From positions 372,001 to 436,000 of the forward strand of contig JAHBTO010000003.1 in NCBI GenBank assembly GCA_019638525.1: a stretch of DNA of 64,000 nucleotides, written 5' to 3'. The position numbers were made by a program, and so were the translations under genes. The stretch comes from Ferruginibacter sp. Lineage in GTDB: Bacteria > Bacteroidota > Bacteroidia > Chitinophagales > Chitinophagaceae. The notes beneath the pieces are model-generated. The model saw only the letters and a list, made by a program, of their open reading frames with translations. It had not been told where the DNA came from and made no database searches. This document shows, one piece after another, positions 37,302 to 45,402 of this stretch. Each line of letters begins with the position of its first letter. The stretch's first letter is position 1.

Positions 37302-37756
37302 AATGTTGAATTATGAATTATGAATGTGGGCAAAGACAATATTATAGTTAAGAAATCATATTCTTTTGCTTTGGGTATAATTGGCTTGTATAAAACATTG
37401 GTAGAAAACAAAAAAGAATTTGTTCTATCAAAACAAATGTTAAGAAGCGGTACTTCAATAGGCGCTAATATAAACGAAGCTGTTACAAGTGAATCGAAGA
37501 AAGACTTTATTCATAAGTTAAGTATTGCCGTTAAAGAAGTACGTGAAACAGGTTATTGGCTTAATCTTTTAAAGGATAGTGAATATATTACTGAAGAAAA
37601 TTTTAATTAATTGAACAAAGATTGTGAAGAACTTGCCCGGATATTAAACAGTAACATACTTACTACTAAAGAGAGATATTTTAAAACTGTATAATTAATT
37701 CAAGAAATAAACTTCAACATTCATAATTCATAATTCATAATTCATAATTCAAACAA
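37302..37756 (+). mobile_element. putative four-helix-bundle element 1 with inverted repeats
   Basis: Directly after the dihydropyrimidinase stop comes TTGAATTATGAATTATGAAT (37306-37325), and directly before the next start codon its inverted counterpart, ATTCATAATTCATAATTCA repeated (about 37715-37753). Between the two arms is a single small gene whose ATG lies inside the left arm. The structure resembles a miniature inserted unit. No transposase is present, so mobility would need help from elsewhere. Confidence 0.5.
37320..37700 (+). pseudogene. four-helix-bundle (23S rRNA IVS-like) protein, interrupted
   Basis: Codons 1-96 encode a four-helix-bundle protein of the S23/rRNA intervening-sequence family (SKQMLRSGTSIGANINEA, KDFIHKLSIAVKEVRETGYWL). 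An in-frame TAA at 37608-37610 cuts it. The same frame then continues for 29 codons of family-like sequence (NKDCEELARILNS) to a TAA at 37698-37700. The normal length would be about 126 residues. The function of the family is unknown. The open part might still fold as three helices. Confidence 0.72.
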
Positions 37757-38623
37757 ATGCCACGAATCATTAAATCAGGATTAATACAAATGAGCCTTCC
37801 AAAAACAGAAGGCGAAGGAACCATTCCGGAAATTGTAAATGCTATGGTGCAGAAACATATCCCGTATATTGAAGAGGCCGGTAAAAAAGGCGTTCAAATA
37901 CTTTGCCTACAGGAAATTTTTAATACACCGTATTTCTGCCCGGGGCAGGATAAAGCCTGGTACGAAAGTGCAGAGTCGGTACCAGGCCCTACAACAGAGC
38001 TGATGGCAACCTATGCAAAAAAATACAACATGGTCATCATTGTTCCTATTTATGAAAAAGAACAGGCTGGTGTGTTGTATAATACAGCTGCAGTGATTGA
38101 TGCCGATGGAACTTATCTTGGCAAGTACAGGAAAAATCATATTCCACATACAAGCGGCTTTTGGGAAAAATTTTTCTTTAAACCCGGCAATCTTGGTTAC
38201 CCGGTTTTTCAAACAAAGTATGCTAAAGTGGGTGTGTACATCTGCTACGATCGCCATTTTCCTGATGGTGCAAGGTGCCTTGGTTTAAATGGCGCCGAGA
38301 TTGTGTACAACCCATCGGCAACGGTTGCCGGCTTATCGCAATATTTATGGAAGTTAGAACAGCCTGCACATGCCGCTGCTAATGGCTATTTCATGGGTTG
38401 CATCAACAGGGTGGGTGAAGAAAGGCCCTGGAACCTGGGCAAGTTTTATGGAAGTAGTTATTTTGTTGACCCACGTGGACAAATATTTGCACAGGCAAGC
38501 GAAGACAAAGATGAATTGCTGGTTGCAGATTTTGATTTGGATATGATTGAAGAGGTTAGAAGCATCTGGCAATTTTTCAGAGACAGGAGACCTGAAACCT
38601 ATGGCAAACTCGTAGAACTTTAA
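37757..38623 (+). CDS. beta-ureidopropionase (N-carbamoyl-beta-alanine amidohydrolase)
   Basis: A 288-residue nitrilase-superfamily enzyme that releases CO2 and NH3 from N-carbamoyl-beta-alanine to give beta-alanine. The Glu-Lys-Cys triad is visible: LCLQEIFNTPYF, YRKNHIPH and VGVYICYDRHFPDGAR. It is the step between dihydropyrimidinase and the aminotransferase. An N-carbamoylputrescine amidase would look similar, but the context favours the pyrimidine pathway. The start is placed at the ATG after the repeat arm. Confidence 0.9.
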   Translation: MPRIIKSGLIQMSLPKTEGEGTIPEIVNAMVQKHIPYIEEAGKKGVQILCLQEIFNTPYFCPGQDKAWYESAESVPGPTTELMATYAKKYNMVIIVPIYEKEQAGVLYNTAAVIDADGTYLGKYRKNHIPHTSGFWEKFFFKPGNLGYPVFQTKYAKVGVYICYDRHFPDGARCLGLNGAEIVYNPSATVAGLSQYLWKLEQPAHAAANGYFMGCINRVGEERPWNLGKFYGSSYFVDPRGQIFAQASEDKDELLVADFDLDMIEEVRSIWQFFRDRRPETYGKLVEL

Positions 38624-38625
38624 TG

Positions 38626-38690
38626 ATGAATGCTGAATTATGAATTAAGAATGTATATGCATTCAACATTCATAATTCAAAATTCCAAAT
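38626..38690 (+). repeat. solo palindromic repeat between ureidopropionase and PreT genes
   Basis: GAATGCTGAATTATGAATT on the left and ATTCAACATTCATAATTCA on the right are inverted copies meeting around ATGTATATGCAT. These are the arms of the elements at 37.3 and 40.0 kb with no gene between them, like a MITE derived from the same unit. Confidence 0.65.
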
Positions 38691-38698
38691 TGAAATAA

Positions 38699-40036
38699 AT
38701 GATTAAAAATAACAGATTATCAAACGAACAATACACTGCAAACTTCAGCGATATACATCCACCGTTTGAAACAAAGGATGCAGCACTGGTAGAAGCAAAT
38801 CGCTGCCTGTTTTGTTATGATGCACCTTGTACAAAAAGTTGCCCCACCGGTATTGATGTACCTAAATTCATCAAACAGATAGCAACAGAAAACACAAAAG
38901 GCTCGGCGCACACTATTTTTTCATCCAATATTATGGGTGCAGGCTGCAGCAAGGTTTGCCCGGTAGAAAAATTATGCGAAGGCGCCTGTGTGTATAACCT
39001 GATGGAAGAAACTCCCATTCATATTGCAAAATTGCAGCGCTATGCCACCGAAATAGCCATGCAAAAAAAATGGCAGTTGTTTCAAAGAAAACCATCAGCA
39101 GGAAAAAAAGTAGCCATTGTTGGTGCAGGGCCTGCAGGTTTAAGCTGTGCCCATGTGTTATCAAGAAATGGAATTGATGTAACCATTTTTGAAAAAGAAA
39201 GTAAAGGTGGGGGATTGATGACTTACGGCATTGCTGCTTATAAAGTAACACCTGGTTTTTGCAATGATGAAGTGGAATATATTTTAGGCATTGGCGGTAT
39301 TGATGTAAAGTACAATATGGAACTGGGAAAAGATATTACGTTGGCTCAACTTAAAAAAGAATTTGATGCCGTGTATTTAGGCATTGGCGTAGGTGTGGCA
39401 AGGCAATTGGATATACCTGGCGAAAAATTGGAAGGCGTGGTAGATGCCATTAAATTTATTTATGAAATACGTGCCAATGGTTTTTCTACAGTACCGGTTG
39501 GTGATAAAGTAGCAGTGATTGGTATGGGCATGACAGCCATTGATGCAGCCACACAGGCTAAAAGATTAGGCGCAAAAGAAGTAACACTTGTTTATCGACG
39601 TACAGAAGCCGAAAAGCCATGTACCGATGTGGAACTTGATATTGCAAGGCTTGATGGTGTGGAAGTAATATGGCTGGCTGCACCACAAAAAATAAAAGGA
39701 GCCGGAGGTAAGGTGAAACAACTAGTTTGTAGTGTGATGCAACTTGGCCAACCGGATGCAAGTGGAAGAAGAAGCCCTGTTGATACAGGCGAAACTTTTA
39801 CATTGGATGTAGATATGGTTATAAAAGCTGCAGGGCAGGTGCCTTATGAAAAACTGGTGGGCAAATTAAAAATTCAAAACTCAAAAGGAAAAATTTCTAT
39901 CAACGAAAATTGTGCAACAAATATAAAAGGAGTATTTGCAGGCGGTGATGCTGTGAATGGAGGAAAAGAAGTGGTAGATGCAGTACAAGCCGGAAAAGAT
40001 GGCGCTGCTGCGATAATGAAGTTTCTTAAATTATGA
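38699..40036 (+). CDS. preT: dihydropyrimidine dehydrogenase, PreT-type subunit
   Basis: A 445-residue NAD(P)H-oxidising subunit. An N-terminal Fe-S domain carries two cysteine clusters (CLFCYDAPCTKSCPTGIDVP and CSKVCPVEKLCEGACV). Then come an FAD-binding GAGPAGLSCAHVL motif, an NADPH-binding GMGMTAIDAATQAKRLG and the closing GGDAVNGGKEVVDA. This is the GltD-like half of dihydropyrimidine dehydrogenase. With PreA it reduces uracil or thymine to the dihydro form. GltD itself is excluded by the partner gene and the missing gltB. Confidence 0.92.
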   Translation: MIKNNRLSNEQYTANFSDIHPPFETKDAALVEANRCLFCYDAPCTKSCPTGIDVPKFIKQIATENTKGSAHTIFSSNIMGAGCSKVCPVEKLCEGACVYNLMEETPIHIAKLQRYATEIAMQKKWQLFQRKPSAGKKVAIVGAGPAGLSCAHVLSRNGIDVTIFEKESKGGGLMTYGIAAYKVTPGFCNDEVEYILGIGGIDVKYNMELGKDITLAQLKKEFDAVYLGIGVGVARQLDIPGEKLEGVVDAIKFIYEIRANGFSTVPVGDKVAVIGMGMTAIDAATQAKRLGAKEVTLVYRRTEAEKPCTDVELDIARLDGVEVIWLAAPQKIKGAGGKVKQLVCSVMQLGQPDASGRRSPVDTGETFTLDVDMVIKAAGQVPYEKLVGKLKIQNSKGKISINENCATNIKGVFAGGDAVNGGKEVVDAVQAGKDGAAAIMKFLKL

Positions 40037-40468
40037 TAAATGTTAAATGTTGTATGTTGAATGAAAACAGAGAATAAAATACTTGATTTAACTTTTAATT
40101 TTTCGTTACAGGTGATTTCATTGTATAAAAACCTTATTCAGCATAATGAGTATGTAATTTCAAAGCAATTGTTACGATCATCAACAAGCATTGGTGCAAA
40201 TGCAGAAGAAGCAAATGCTGCACAAACATAAAAGGATTTTATTGCAAAGATGTCTATTGCATCAAAAGAAGCTAGGGAAACAAAATATTGGTTAAGGTTG
40301 TTAGATAAGAGCCAGATAATGAAATACGATTATTGTAATTACCTGAAATGCATTGAACAAATATTAAACATTCTTACTAAAATTGTGAAAACATCACAGG
40401 AATCTTTAGTAAATAAACAATCAAACATCTAACATACAACATTCATCATTCAACATTCAACATAATAC
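40031..40468 (+). mobile_element. putative four-helix-bundle element 2 with inverted repeats
   Basis: The left arm ATGTTAAATGTTGTATGTTGAATG (about 40039-40063, key unit TGTTGAATG) is mirrored by CATACAACATTCATCATTCAACATTCAACAT at about 40434-40465. The organisation is the same as element 1: the gene's ATG overlaps the left arm, and the right arm ends just before the next operon gene. Confidence 0.5.
40061..40432 (+). pseudogene. four-helix-bundle (23S rRNA IVS-like) protein, interrupted
   Basis: The same family as 37320-37700 (SKQLLRSSTSIGANAEEANAAQT, KDFIAKMSIASKEARETKYWL). An in-frame TAA at 40229-40231 follows codon 56. The frame then stays open for 67 more codons to a TAA at 40430-40432, giving a normal family length of about 123 residues. 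The remaining sequence is well conserved, so the stop looks recent. Reinitiation at the ATG at 40250 could make a fragment of two helices. Confidence 0.75.
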
Positions 40469-40470
40469 TT

Positions 40471-41739
40471 ATGGCAGATATCAGTTCAAACTTCCTGGGT
40501 ATAAAATCTCCTAATCCATTTTGGTTGGCGAGTGCACCACCCACCGATAAAAAAATAAATGTGCTCCGTGCTTTTGAAGCAGGCTGGGGCGGTGTTGTTT
40601 GGAAAACACTGGGCAGCCAGGTAAAAAATGTTTCTTCTAGATATTCGGCAGTAAATTTTGGTGCAAAAAAAATGATGGGCTTTAATAATATTGAACTCAT
40701 CAGCGACCGGCCGTTGGATTTAAATTTAAAAGAGATAAAAGAAAGCCTTAAACTTTTTCCCGACAGGGCGATGGTAGTTTCGCTAATGGCCGATAATGAT
40801 AAAAAAAGCTGGCACGAACTGATTAAAAAAGTAGAAGACACCGGCGCTCATGGGCTGGAATTGAATTTTGGTTGTCCGCATGGTATGACCGAAAGGGGCA
40901 TGGGCGCTGCTGTTGGGCAAGACCCGGAAATTGCAAAGATGGTTGTGGAATGGGTGATGGAAGCTGCTACCATACCTGTAATAACAAAGCTTACACCAAA
41001 TGTACATTCTGTAGTGCCAACCGGTAAAGCTGTGGTGGAAGCTGGCACTAATGCGTTATCATTAATCAATACCATTCAATCGGTAACAGGCATTAACCTT
41101 GATACGCTGGTACCTAACCCCTATGTTGCCGGTAAATCGGTTTTTGGCGGATACTGCGGCCCTGCCGTAAAACCAATTGCATTAAAAATGCTAACCACTA
41201 TTGCTCAAAATCCTGTTACATCAAAAGTTCCGGTTTCGGGTATTGGGGGTGTTAGTACATGGAAAGATGCAGTGGAATTTATGCTATTGGGTGCAAGCAA
41301 TGTGCAGGTATGCACCGCCGCAATGAACCATGGGTTTAGGATTGTGGAAGATATGATTGAAGGAATGAATAACTGGATGGATGAAAAAGGATTTAAAACC
41401 CTTGATGATTTTATTGGCAAGTCGGTTGATAAAATTACTCATTGGGAAGACCTTGATATCAACTATCACCATATTGCCCATATTAACCAGGATAAATGCA
41501 TTCACTGCGGTTTGTGTTATATTGCCTGCGAAGACACATCGCATCAATCTATCAATATTGAATACGGTAAACCATACAATACATATACCATTAAAGAAGA
41601 TGAATGTGTAGGTTGCAACCTTTGCCAGCTTGTATGCCCGGTTAACGGCTGTATTACCATGGAAGAACATAGGGTGGCACCTGAATACCTTAACTGGATT
41701 GAGTTTCAAAAAAGAGGGCTGCCACTTAACGATCATTGA
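40471..41739 (+). CDS. preA: dihydropyrimidine dehydrogenase, PreA-type subunit
   Basis: A 422-residue catalytic subunit. An FMN-binding TIM barrel resembles dihydroorotate dehydrogenase (SPNPFWLASAPPTDKK, GLELNFGCPHGMTERGMG, ITKLTPNVHSV, SGIGGVSTWKDAVEFMLLGA). It is followed by a C-terminal 2x[4Fe-4S] ferredoxin domain (CIHCGLCYIACED and CVGCNLCQLVCPV). It reduces the pyrimidine ring with electrons from PreT. It closes the operon and is followed by several hairpins. Confidence 0.94.
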   Translation: MADISSNFLGIKSPNPFWLASAPPTDKKINVLRAFEAGWGGVVWKTLGSQVKNVSSRYSAVNFGAKKMMGFNNIELISDRPLDLNLKEIKESLKLFPDRAMVVSLMADNDKKSWHELIKKVEDTGAHGLELNFGCPHGMTERGMGAAVGQDPEIAKMVVEWVMEAATIPVITKLTPNVHSVVPTGKAVVEAGTNALSLINTIQSVTGINLDTLVPNPYVAGKSVFGGYCGPAVKPIALKMLTTIAQNPVTSKVPVSGIGGVSTWKDAVEFMLLGASNVQVCTAAMNHGFRIVEDMIEGMNNWMDEKGFKTLDDFIGKSVDKITHWEDLDINYHHIAHINQDKCIHCGLCYIACEDTSHQSINIEYGKPYNTYTIKEDECVGCNLCQLVCPVNGCITMEEHRVAPEYLNWIEFQKRGLPLNDH

Positions 41740-41771
41740 TGTGCATTAAAATGTGCTAAACAGGTGCATAA

Positions 41772-41930
41772 CCCCTAAGGGGAATACTTGCAAGTAACAA
41801 ATGCAAAAATTATCTTTAAACCATAATTGAGAAGTACTAAGCCCTGTAGGAATAGTACAAAAGTTAGCATCGGGTTTGCAAGAATACAAGTAAGAAATTA
41901 TGTAGTAAGCGGCAAACCTGATGCTTTTTT
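41772..41930 (+). terminator. cluster of hairpins between convergent preA and hom
   Basis: Three foldable segments are visible: CCCC-TAA-GGGG at 41772-41782, GTACTA / TAGTAC at 41834-41858, and GCATCGGGTTTGC / GCAAACCTGATGC (41867-41924, 30-nt loop) followed by a T-run. The last is a plausible terminator for preA. The other two are extra and unexplained. The total gap is 204 bases and has no gene. Confidence 0.45.
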
Positions 41931-41943
41931 ATTTGGTATCTTT

Positions 41944-43197
41944 TTACACTACGCCGGCCAGTTCTAAACTTCTCCTGCTAATTTTTTTATATTCCACCGT
42001 TTCAATTACAGCATTGGGGCAAAGCACCAATGATACGCCGTGTTGTTTCCACCAATCGGAATTAAATAATTTTTCGGCATGTATAACTGCAATAAGCCAG
42101 CTATGTTTAAGCTCATTGTGCCATTCTTCTATCCACTCAAATTCATCTTTATTAATTTTATTAATTTCATCGGTGCTTATGAAAACCTTAAGGTAATAAT
42201 CATTGCTGAGCTCGGTATCTGTTTGGTGATGAATTTTTTTGTATTCGTATTTGTAATTGTAACCCAGCGCCGAAATATCGCTCAGTACTGCTGATGCTGT
42301 TGGAAAAGCACCTGCACCCTTGCCTTTAAAGAAATGTTCATCGGCAAAAGTGCTTTCGGTGGTTAAGGCATTAAATTCGTTTTGCACATGGTACAAATCA
42401 TCCTGTGCCGTAACAAACTGTGGCAATACAAATGCTGACAGCTTACCATTGGCTAACCTTTTGGCATTGGCTACTAATTTAATGCTATACTTTTTTTCTT
42501 TGGCCACATTGGCATCGGGCAGCGAAATATTTTCGATACCGTTAAAAATAAATTCACCGGGTTTTGCAATTACTCCAAAAGAATGCGCCAATAAAATGCT
42601 TAGCTTGTTGGCTGCATCAAAACCACCAATATCAAGTTTAGGATTAGTTTCGGCAAAGCCCAACTGCTGTGCAAGCGTTAAGGCCGCTTTAAACTCCAAC
42701 TGTTCTTCAAATATTTTAGTGAGGATGAAGTTGGTGCTGCCGTTGATGATGCCCCTGATAGACTTTAATAAGTCATTGTCGTAATATTCTTCCAGGTTGC
42801 GAACTATTGGCATACTAGCGCAGCATGCGGCTTCGTACAAGAACGCTACATTGTTTTCTACTTGCAGTTGCAGCAATTCTTCAAAATGTTCGGCAATCAT
42901 TTTTTTGTTGGCGCTAACCACCGATTTGCCTTTTTGCAAGGCTGTTTTTACAATGATATAAGCAGCATCGGGGTCGTTAATCAGTTCTACTACTACGTTG
43001 ATGCTTTCATCTTCCAGTATATGCAATGGGTTGGTGCTGAAGTTTTCGGCCGCAATGCTTCTTTTTTTATTTGCATCTTTTATTACAATTTTTTTTATTG
43101 ATGCCTGCAGGGTAGGAGTGCTGTGTAATACATCGTACAGCCCTTTGCCTACCACACCAAAACCAAATAAACCTATATTTAATTGTTTGTTTGCCAT
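41944..43197 (-). CDS. hom: homoserine dehydrogenase
   Basis: A 417-residue NAD(P)-dependent enzyme converting aspartate semialdehyde to homoserine, the precursor of methionine and threonine. The Rossmann motif GLFGFGVVGKGLY is at the N-terminus. The catalytic region shows GIINGSTNFIL, GFAETNPKLDIGGFDAANKL and GKGAGAFPTASAVLSD. The C-terminal ~85 residues follow the catalytic domain but show no clear ACT signature, so feedback by threonine is uncertain. It lies 82 bases downstream of the sulfhydrylase gene on the same strand. It is therefore probably under the same SAM riboswitch. Confidence 0.94.
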   Translation of the reverse strand: MANKQLNIGLFGFGVVGKGLYDVLHSTPTLQASIKKIVIKDANKKRSIAAENFSTNPLHILEDESINVVVELINDPDAAYIIVKTALQKGKSVVSANKKMIAEHFEELLQLQVENNVAFLYEAACCASMPIVRNLEEYYDNDLLKSIRGIINGSTNFILTKIFEEQLEFKAALTLAQQLGFAETNPKLDIGGFDAANKLSILLAHSFGVIAKPGEFIFNGIENISLPDANVAKEKKYSIKLVANAKRLANGKLSAFVLPQFVTAQDDLYHVQNEFNALTTESTFADEHFFKGKGAGAFPTASAVLSDISALGYNYKYEYKKIHHQTDTELSNDYYLKVFISTDEINKINKDEFEWIEEWHNELKHSWLIAVIHAEKLFNSDWWKQHGVSLVLCPNAVIETVEYKKISRRSLELAGVV

Positions 43198-43279
43198 TTT
43201 ATTTTACCTGTTACAATTTTTTAAAAATTTTGCCCCGTTTATTGATGCCGTACAAGAGTGCGACGCCAATGAAGCCGGG

Positions 43280-44461
43280 TTATGCACTGATGCTGGGCTC
43301 AAAAACCTGCTTTTCTTTTTGTTGTTTTTTAAAAGCCTGTTCAAGATCGGTAATTAAATCCTGTACATCTTCTAAGCCAACACTTAAACGGATTAAGCTA
43401 TCAGCAACACCCGATGCCCTTCTTTTTTCGGCAGGGATGCTTTTGTGTGTCATTTGCGCCGGGTGGCATAAAAGGCTTTTTACACCGCCAAGGCTTTCGG
43501 CCAGTTTAAAATAATTGGTTGATGTAACAAATGCAGTGGCTGCCGCTTCGGTATTGTTTTTTAAAGTAAACGATACAATGCCGCCAAAACCTTTGCTTTG
43601 TTTTTTTGCAATGTTGTGGTTAAGATGTGTTTTTAAACCTGGATAATAAACTTTGTCAACTGCAGGATGCGTTTCTAAAAATTCGGCAACGGCTTGTGCA
43701 TTGCGGCAATGCTGCTGCACACGCAGGTGAAGGGTTTCAATGCCACGTATCACCAGCCAGCTATCGAAGGGAGCAAGTATGGCGCCGCTTGCATTTTGTA
43801 TAAATTTTATTTTTTCGCCCAGTTCTTTTTCTTTTGTTACCACAAGGCCTGCAATAAGGTCGCTATGGCCACCCAGGTATTTGGTAGCACTGTGTATTAC
43901 AATATCAGCTCCCAGCGAAAGAGGCTGTTGTAAGGCGGGTGATGCAAAAGTATTATCCACGCAAAGTAAACAGGAATTGGCCTTGGCTATTTTTGCAATG
44001 GCTTCAATATCGCTTACTTTTAAAGTTGGGTTGGTGGGTGTTTCGAGCCAGATAAGTTTTGTGTTTGGTGTAATGGCGTTAAAAACATTTTCGGCATTGG
44101 TGGTATCCACATAATTTATTTTGATGCCGAATTTTTCATAAATATGGGTGAACAGCCTAAAGGCGCCGCCGTAAATATCATCTACAGCCAGTATTTCATC
44201 GCCTGCTTTTAAAAGTTTTACCACTGCATCAATGGCTGCAAGCCCGCTGCCGAAAGCAACGCCTACGCTTCCTTTTTCTAATTGTGCAATGATGGTTTCT
44301 AATGTGGCCCTTGTGGGGTTGTTGCTGCGTGCATAATCGTAGCCTTTGTTTACACCCGGCGCTTCCTGCACAAAAGTGCTTGTTTGATAAATGGGAACAC
44401 TGATGGCTCCTGTTAATGCATCTACCGGGATGCTGTGGATTAGTTGTGTTGCGTTACTCAT
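43280..44461 (-). CDS. O-succinyl/acetylhomoserine sulfhydrylase or cystathionine gamma-synthase
   Basis: A 393-residue PLP enzyme of the Cys/Met metabolism family. The PLP lysine lies in SATKYLGGHSDLIAG. Other family segments are YDYARSNNPTRATLE, VAFGSGLAAIDAV and the C-terminal VGLEDVQDLITDL. Members MetB, MetZ and MetC look alike; the SAM-I riboswitch just upstream shows that this copy serves methionine synthesis, so MetB or MetZ is more likely than cystathionine lyase. First gene of the met operon. Confidence 0.9.
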   Translation of the reverse strand: MSNATQLIHSIPVDALTGAISVPIYQTSTFVQEAPGVNKGYDYARSNNPTRATLETIIAQLEKGSVGVAFGSGLAAIDAVVKLLKAGDEILAVDDIYGGAFRLFTHIYEKFGIKINYVDTTNAENVFNAITPNTKLIWLETPTNPTLKVSDIEAIAKIAKANSCLLCVDNTFASPALQQPLSLGADIVIHSATKYLGGHSDLIAGLVVTKEKELGEKIKFIQNASGAILAPFDSWLVIRGIETLHLRVQQHCRNAQAVAEFLETHPAVDKVYYPGLKTHLNHNIAKKQSKGFGGIVSFTLKNNTEAAATAFVTSTNYFKLAESLGGVKSLLCHPAQMTHKSIPAEKRRASGVADSLIRLSVGLEDVQDLITDLEQAFKKQQKEKQVFEPSISA

Positions 44462-44603
44462 GTTACTTGTTTTTTAATTTTTTAAAGTGATTGTTTTGTT
44501 TTTTTCAATCCCTTATCAAGTGAGTAACCAACTTATTAAGCAGGTGGCTGCTTAAAGATTAGACGGGTAATTGCTGTAAGCCGGTTTGCATTGGCTGTAA
44601 AAC

Positions 44604-44636
44604 AAAAAACCCATCCGGTAAATCAGATGGGCTTTT
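44604..44636 (-). terminator. riboswitch-controlled terminator
   Basis: On the minus strand, CCCATC / GATGGG with a 10-nt loop is followed by a T-run (TTTTTTG). It lies between the SAM-I aptamer and the sulfhydrylase gene, as in transcriptional OFF switches. Confidence 0.8.
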
Positions 44637-44671
44637 AATATGTTGCAATATCTAGTAAGCATGTAATCTGA

Positions 44672-44787
44672 CTTATCTTTCTCTGACTGAAATGTCGGAG
44701 ATGGAATTGGCACCTTTTCATGAAGTGAATCATGATAGGTTGTCAAGGCTTCATCGGGCCATTACCCTCTGCCTTTCTTGATAAGAG
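44672..44787 (-). promoter_or_regulatory. SAM-I (S-box) riboswitch aptamer
   Basis: On the minus strand the S-box core is read directly: CTTATCAAGAAAGGCAGAGG, GGCCCGATGAAGCC, GACAACC, AAGGTGCCAA, then GAAAGATAAG closing P1. SAM binding would stabilise the aptamer and allow the downstream terminator to form, shutting off the sulfhydrylase and homoserine dehydrogenase genes. A reverse open frame across it is not a gene. Confidence 0.93.
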
Positions 44788-45003
44788 AATTTTAAAGAAC
44801 TGACACAAAGATAATGGGAGAATATTTTAACTACCAAATTTATTTTTAAAATTTTGAAAAATATTTGCATCCTTTGCTGCGGATTAAGCGATGACAATAC
44901 TGTTTTTATTAGGGTGATATTAGGTTTGCATAAAATAAACCCGGGTTTTAACTTTCTTTAATTTTTTGAGTCTGACATATCATTAAACTTAAATTTTTAA
45001 ACT
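44788..45003. other. divergent promoter gap
   Basis: The remaining 216 bases, between the riboswitch and the DUF2541-like gene, are AT-rich and must hold both promoters. I see no further structure. Confidence 0.4.
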
Positions 45004-45402
45004 ATGCGTTACATTAAATCTTTTTTGCTGCTTGCCGGCCTTACGGCTTTATTCAGTTTTATTAAACCCACAAATACATTTCAGGAGTGGCGGTTTATTG
45101 GTGATAAGATTGCCAATTTTGGTGTGGACAGGGATGTGCTGATGGTTACCGGGAACGATGCTTTCAGGCAAATAAAAATCAGGGTAACCAGTGCACCGCT
45201 CCGTATCATTGATATGGATGTGTATTTTGAAAATGGCGATAAGATGAATGTGCCATTAAAAAACACTTTCAGGCAGGGTGGCGAAAGCCGGGTGATTGAT
45301 CTTGATGGAGGCGTAAGGCAGATAAAGAAAATTACATTTCTTTACGAAACTATTGGTAAGCGAAAAGGAAAGGCAAGGGTTGCTGTTTGGGGTAAAAAAT
45401 AA
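45004..45402 (+). CDS. DUF2541-like secreted protein
   Basis: A 132-residue protein with a signal peptide (LLLAGLTALFSFI) and a beta-rich domain. Its WRFIGDKIANFGVDRDVLMVTG, FRQIKIRVTSAPLRIIDMDVYFENG and SRVIDLDGGVRQIKKI segments resemble the DUF2541 family of exported proteins of unknown role. Its stop codon abuts the stop of the convergent gene with no bases between, leaving no room for an intergenic terminator. Confidence 0.65.
   Translation: MRYIKSFLLLAGLTALFSFIKPTNTFQEWRFIGDKIANFGVDRDVLMVTGNDAFRQIKIRVTSAPLRIIDMDVYFENGDKMNVPLKNTFRQGGESRVIDLDGGVRQIKKITFLYETIGKRKGKARVAVWGKK

Noticed and set aside
44552..44746. Small reverse open frame of 64 codons
   Set aside because: It lies across the SAM-I aptamer and its terminator; the RNA structure explains the sequence better.
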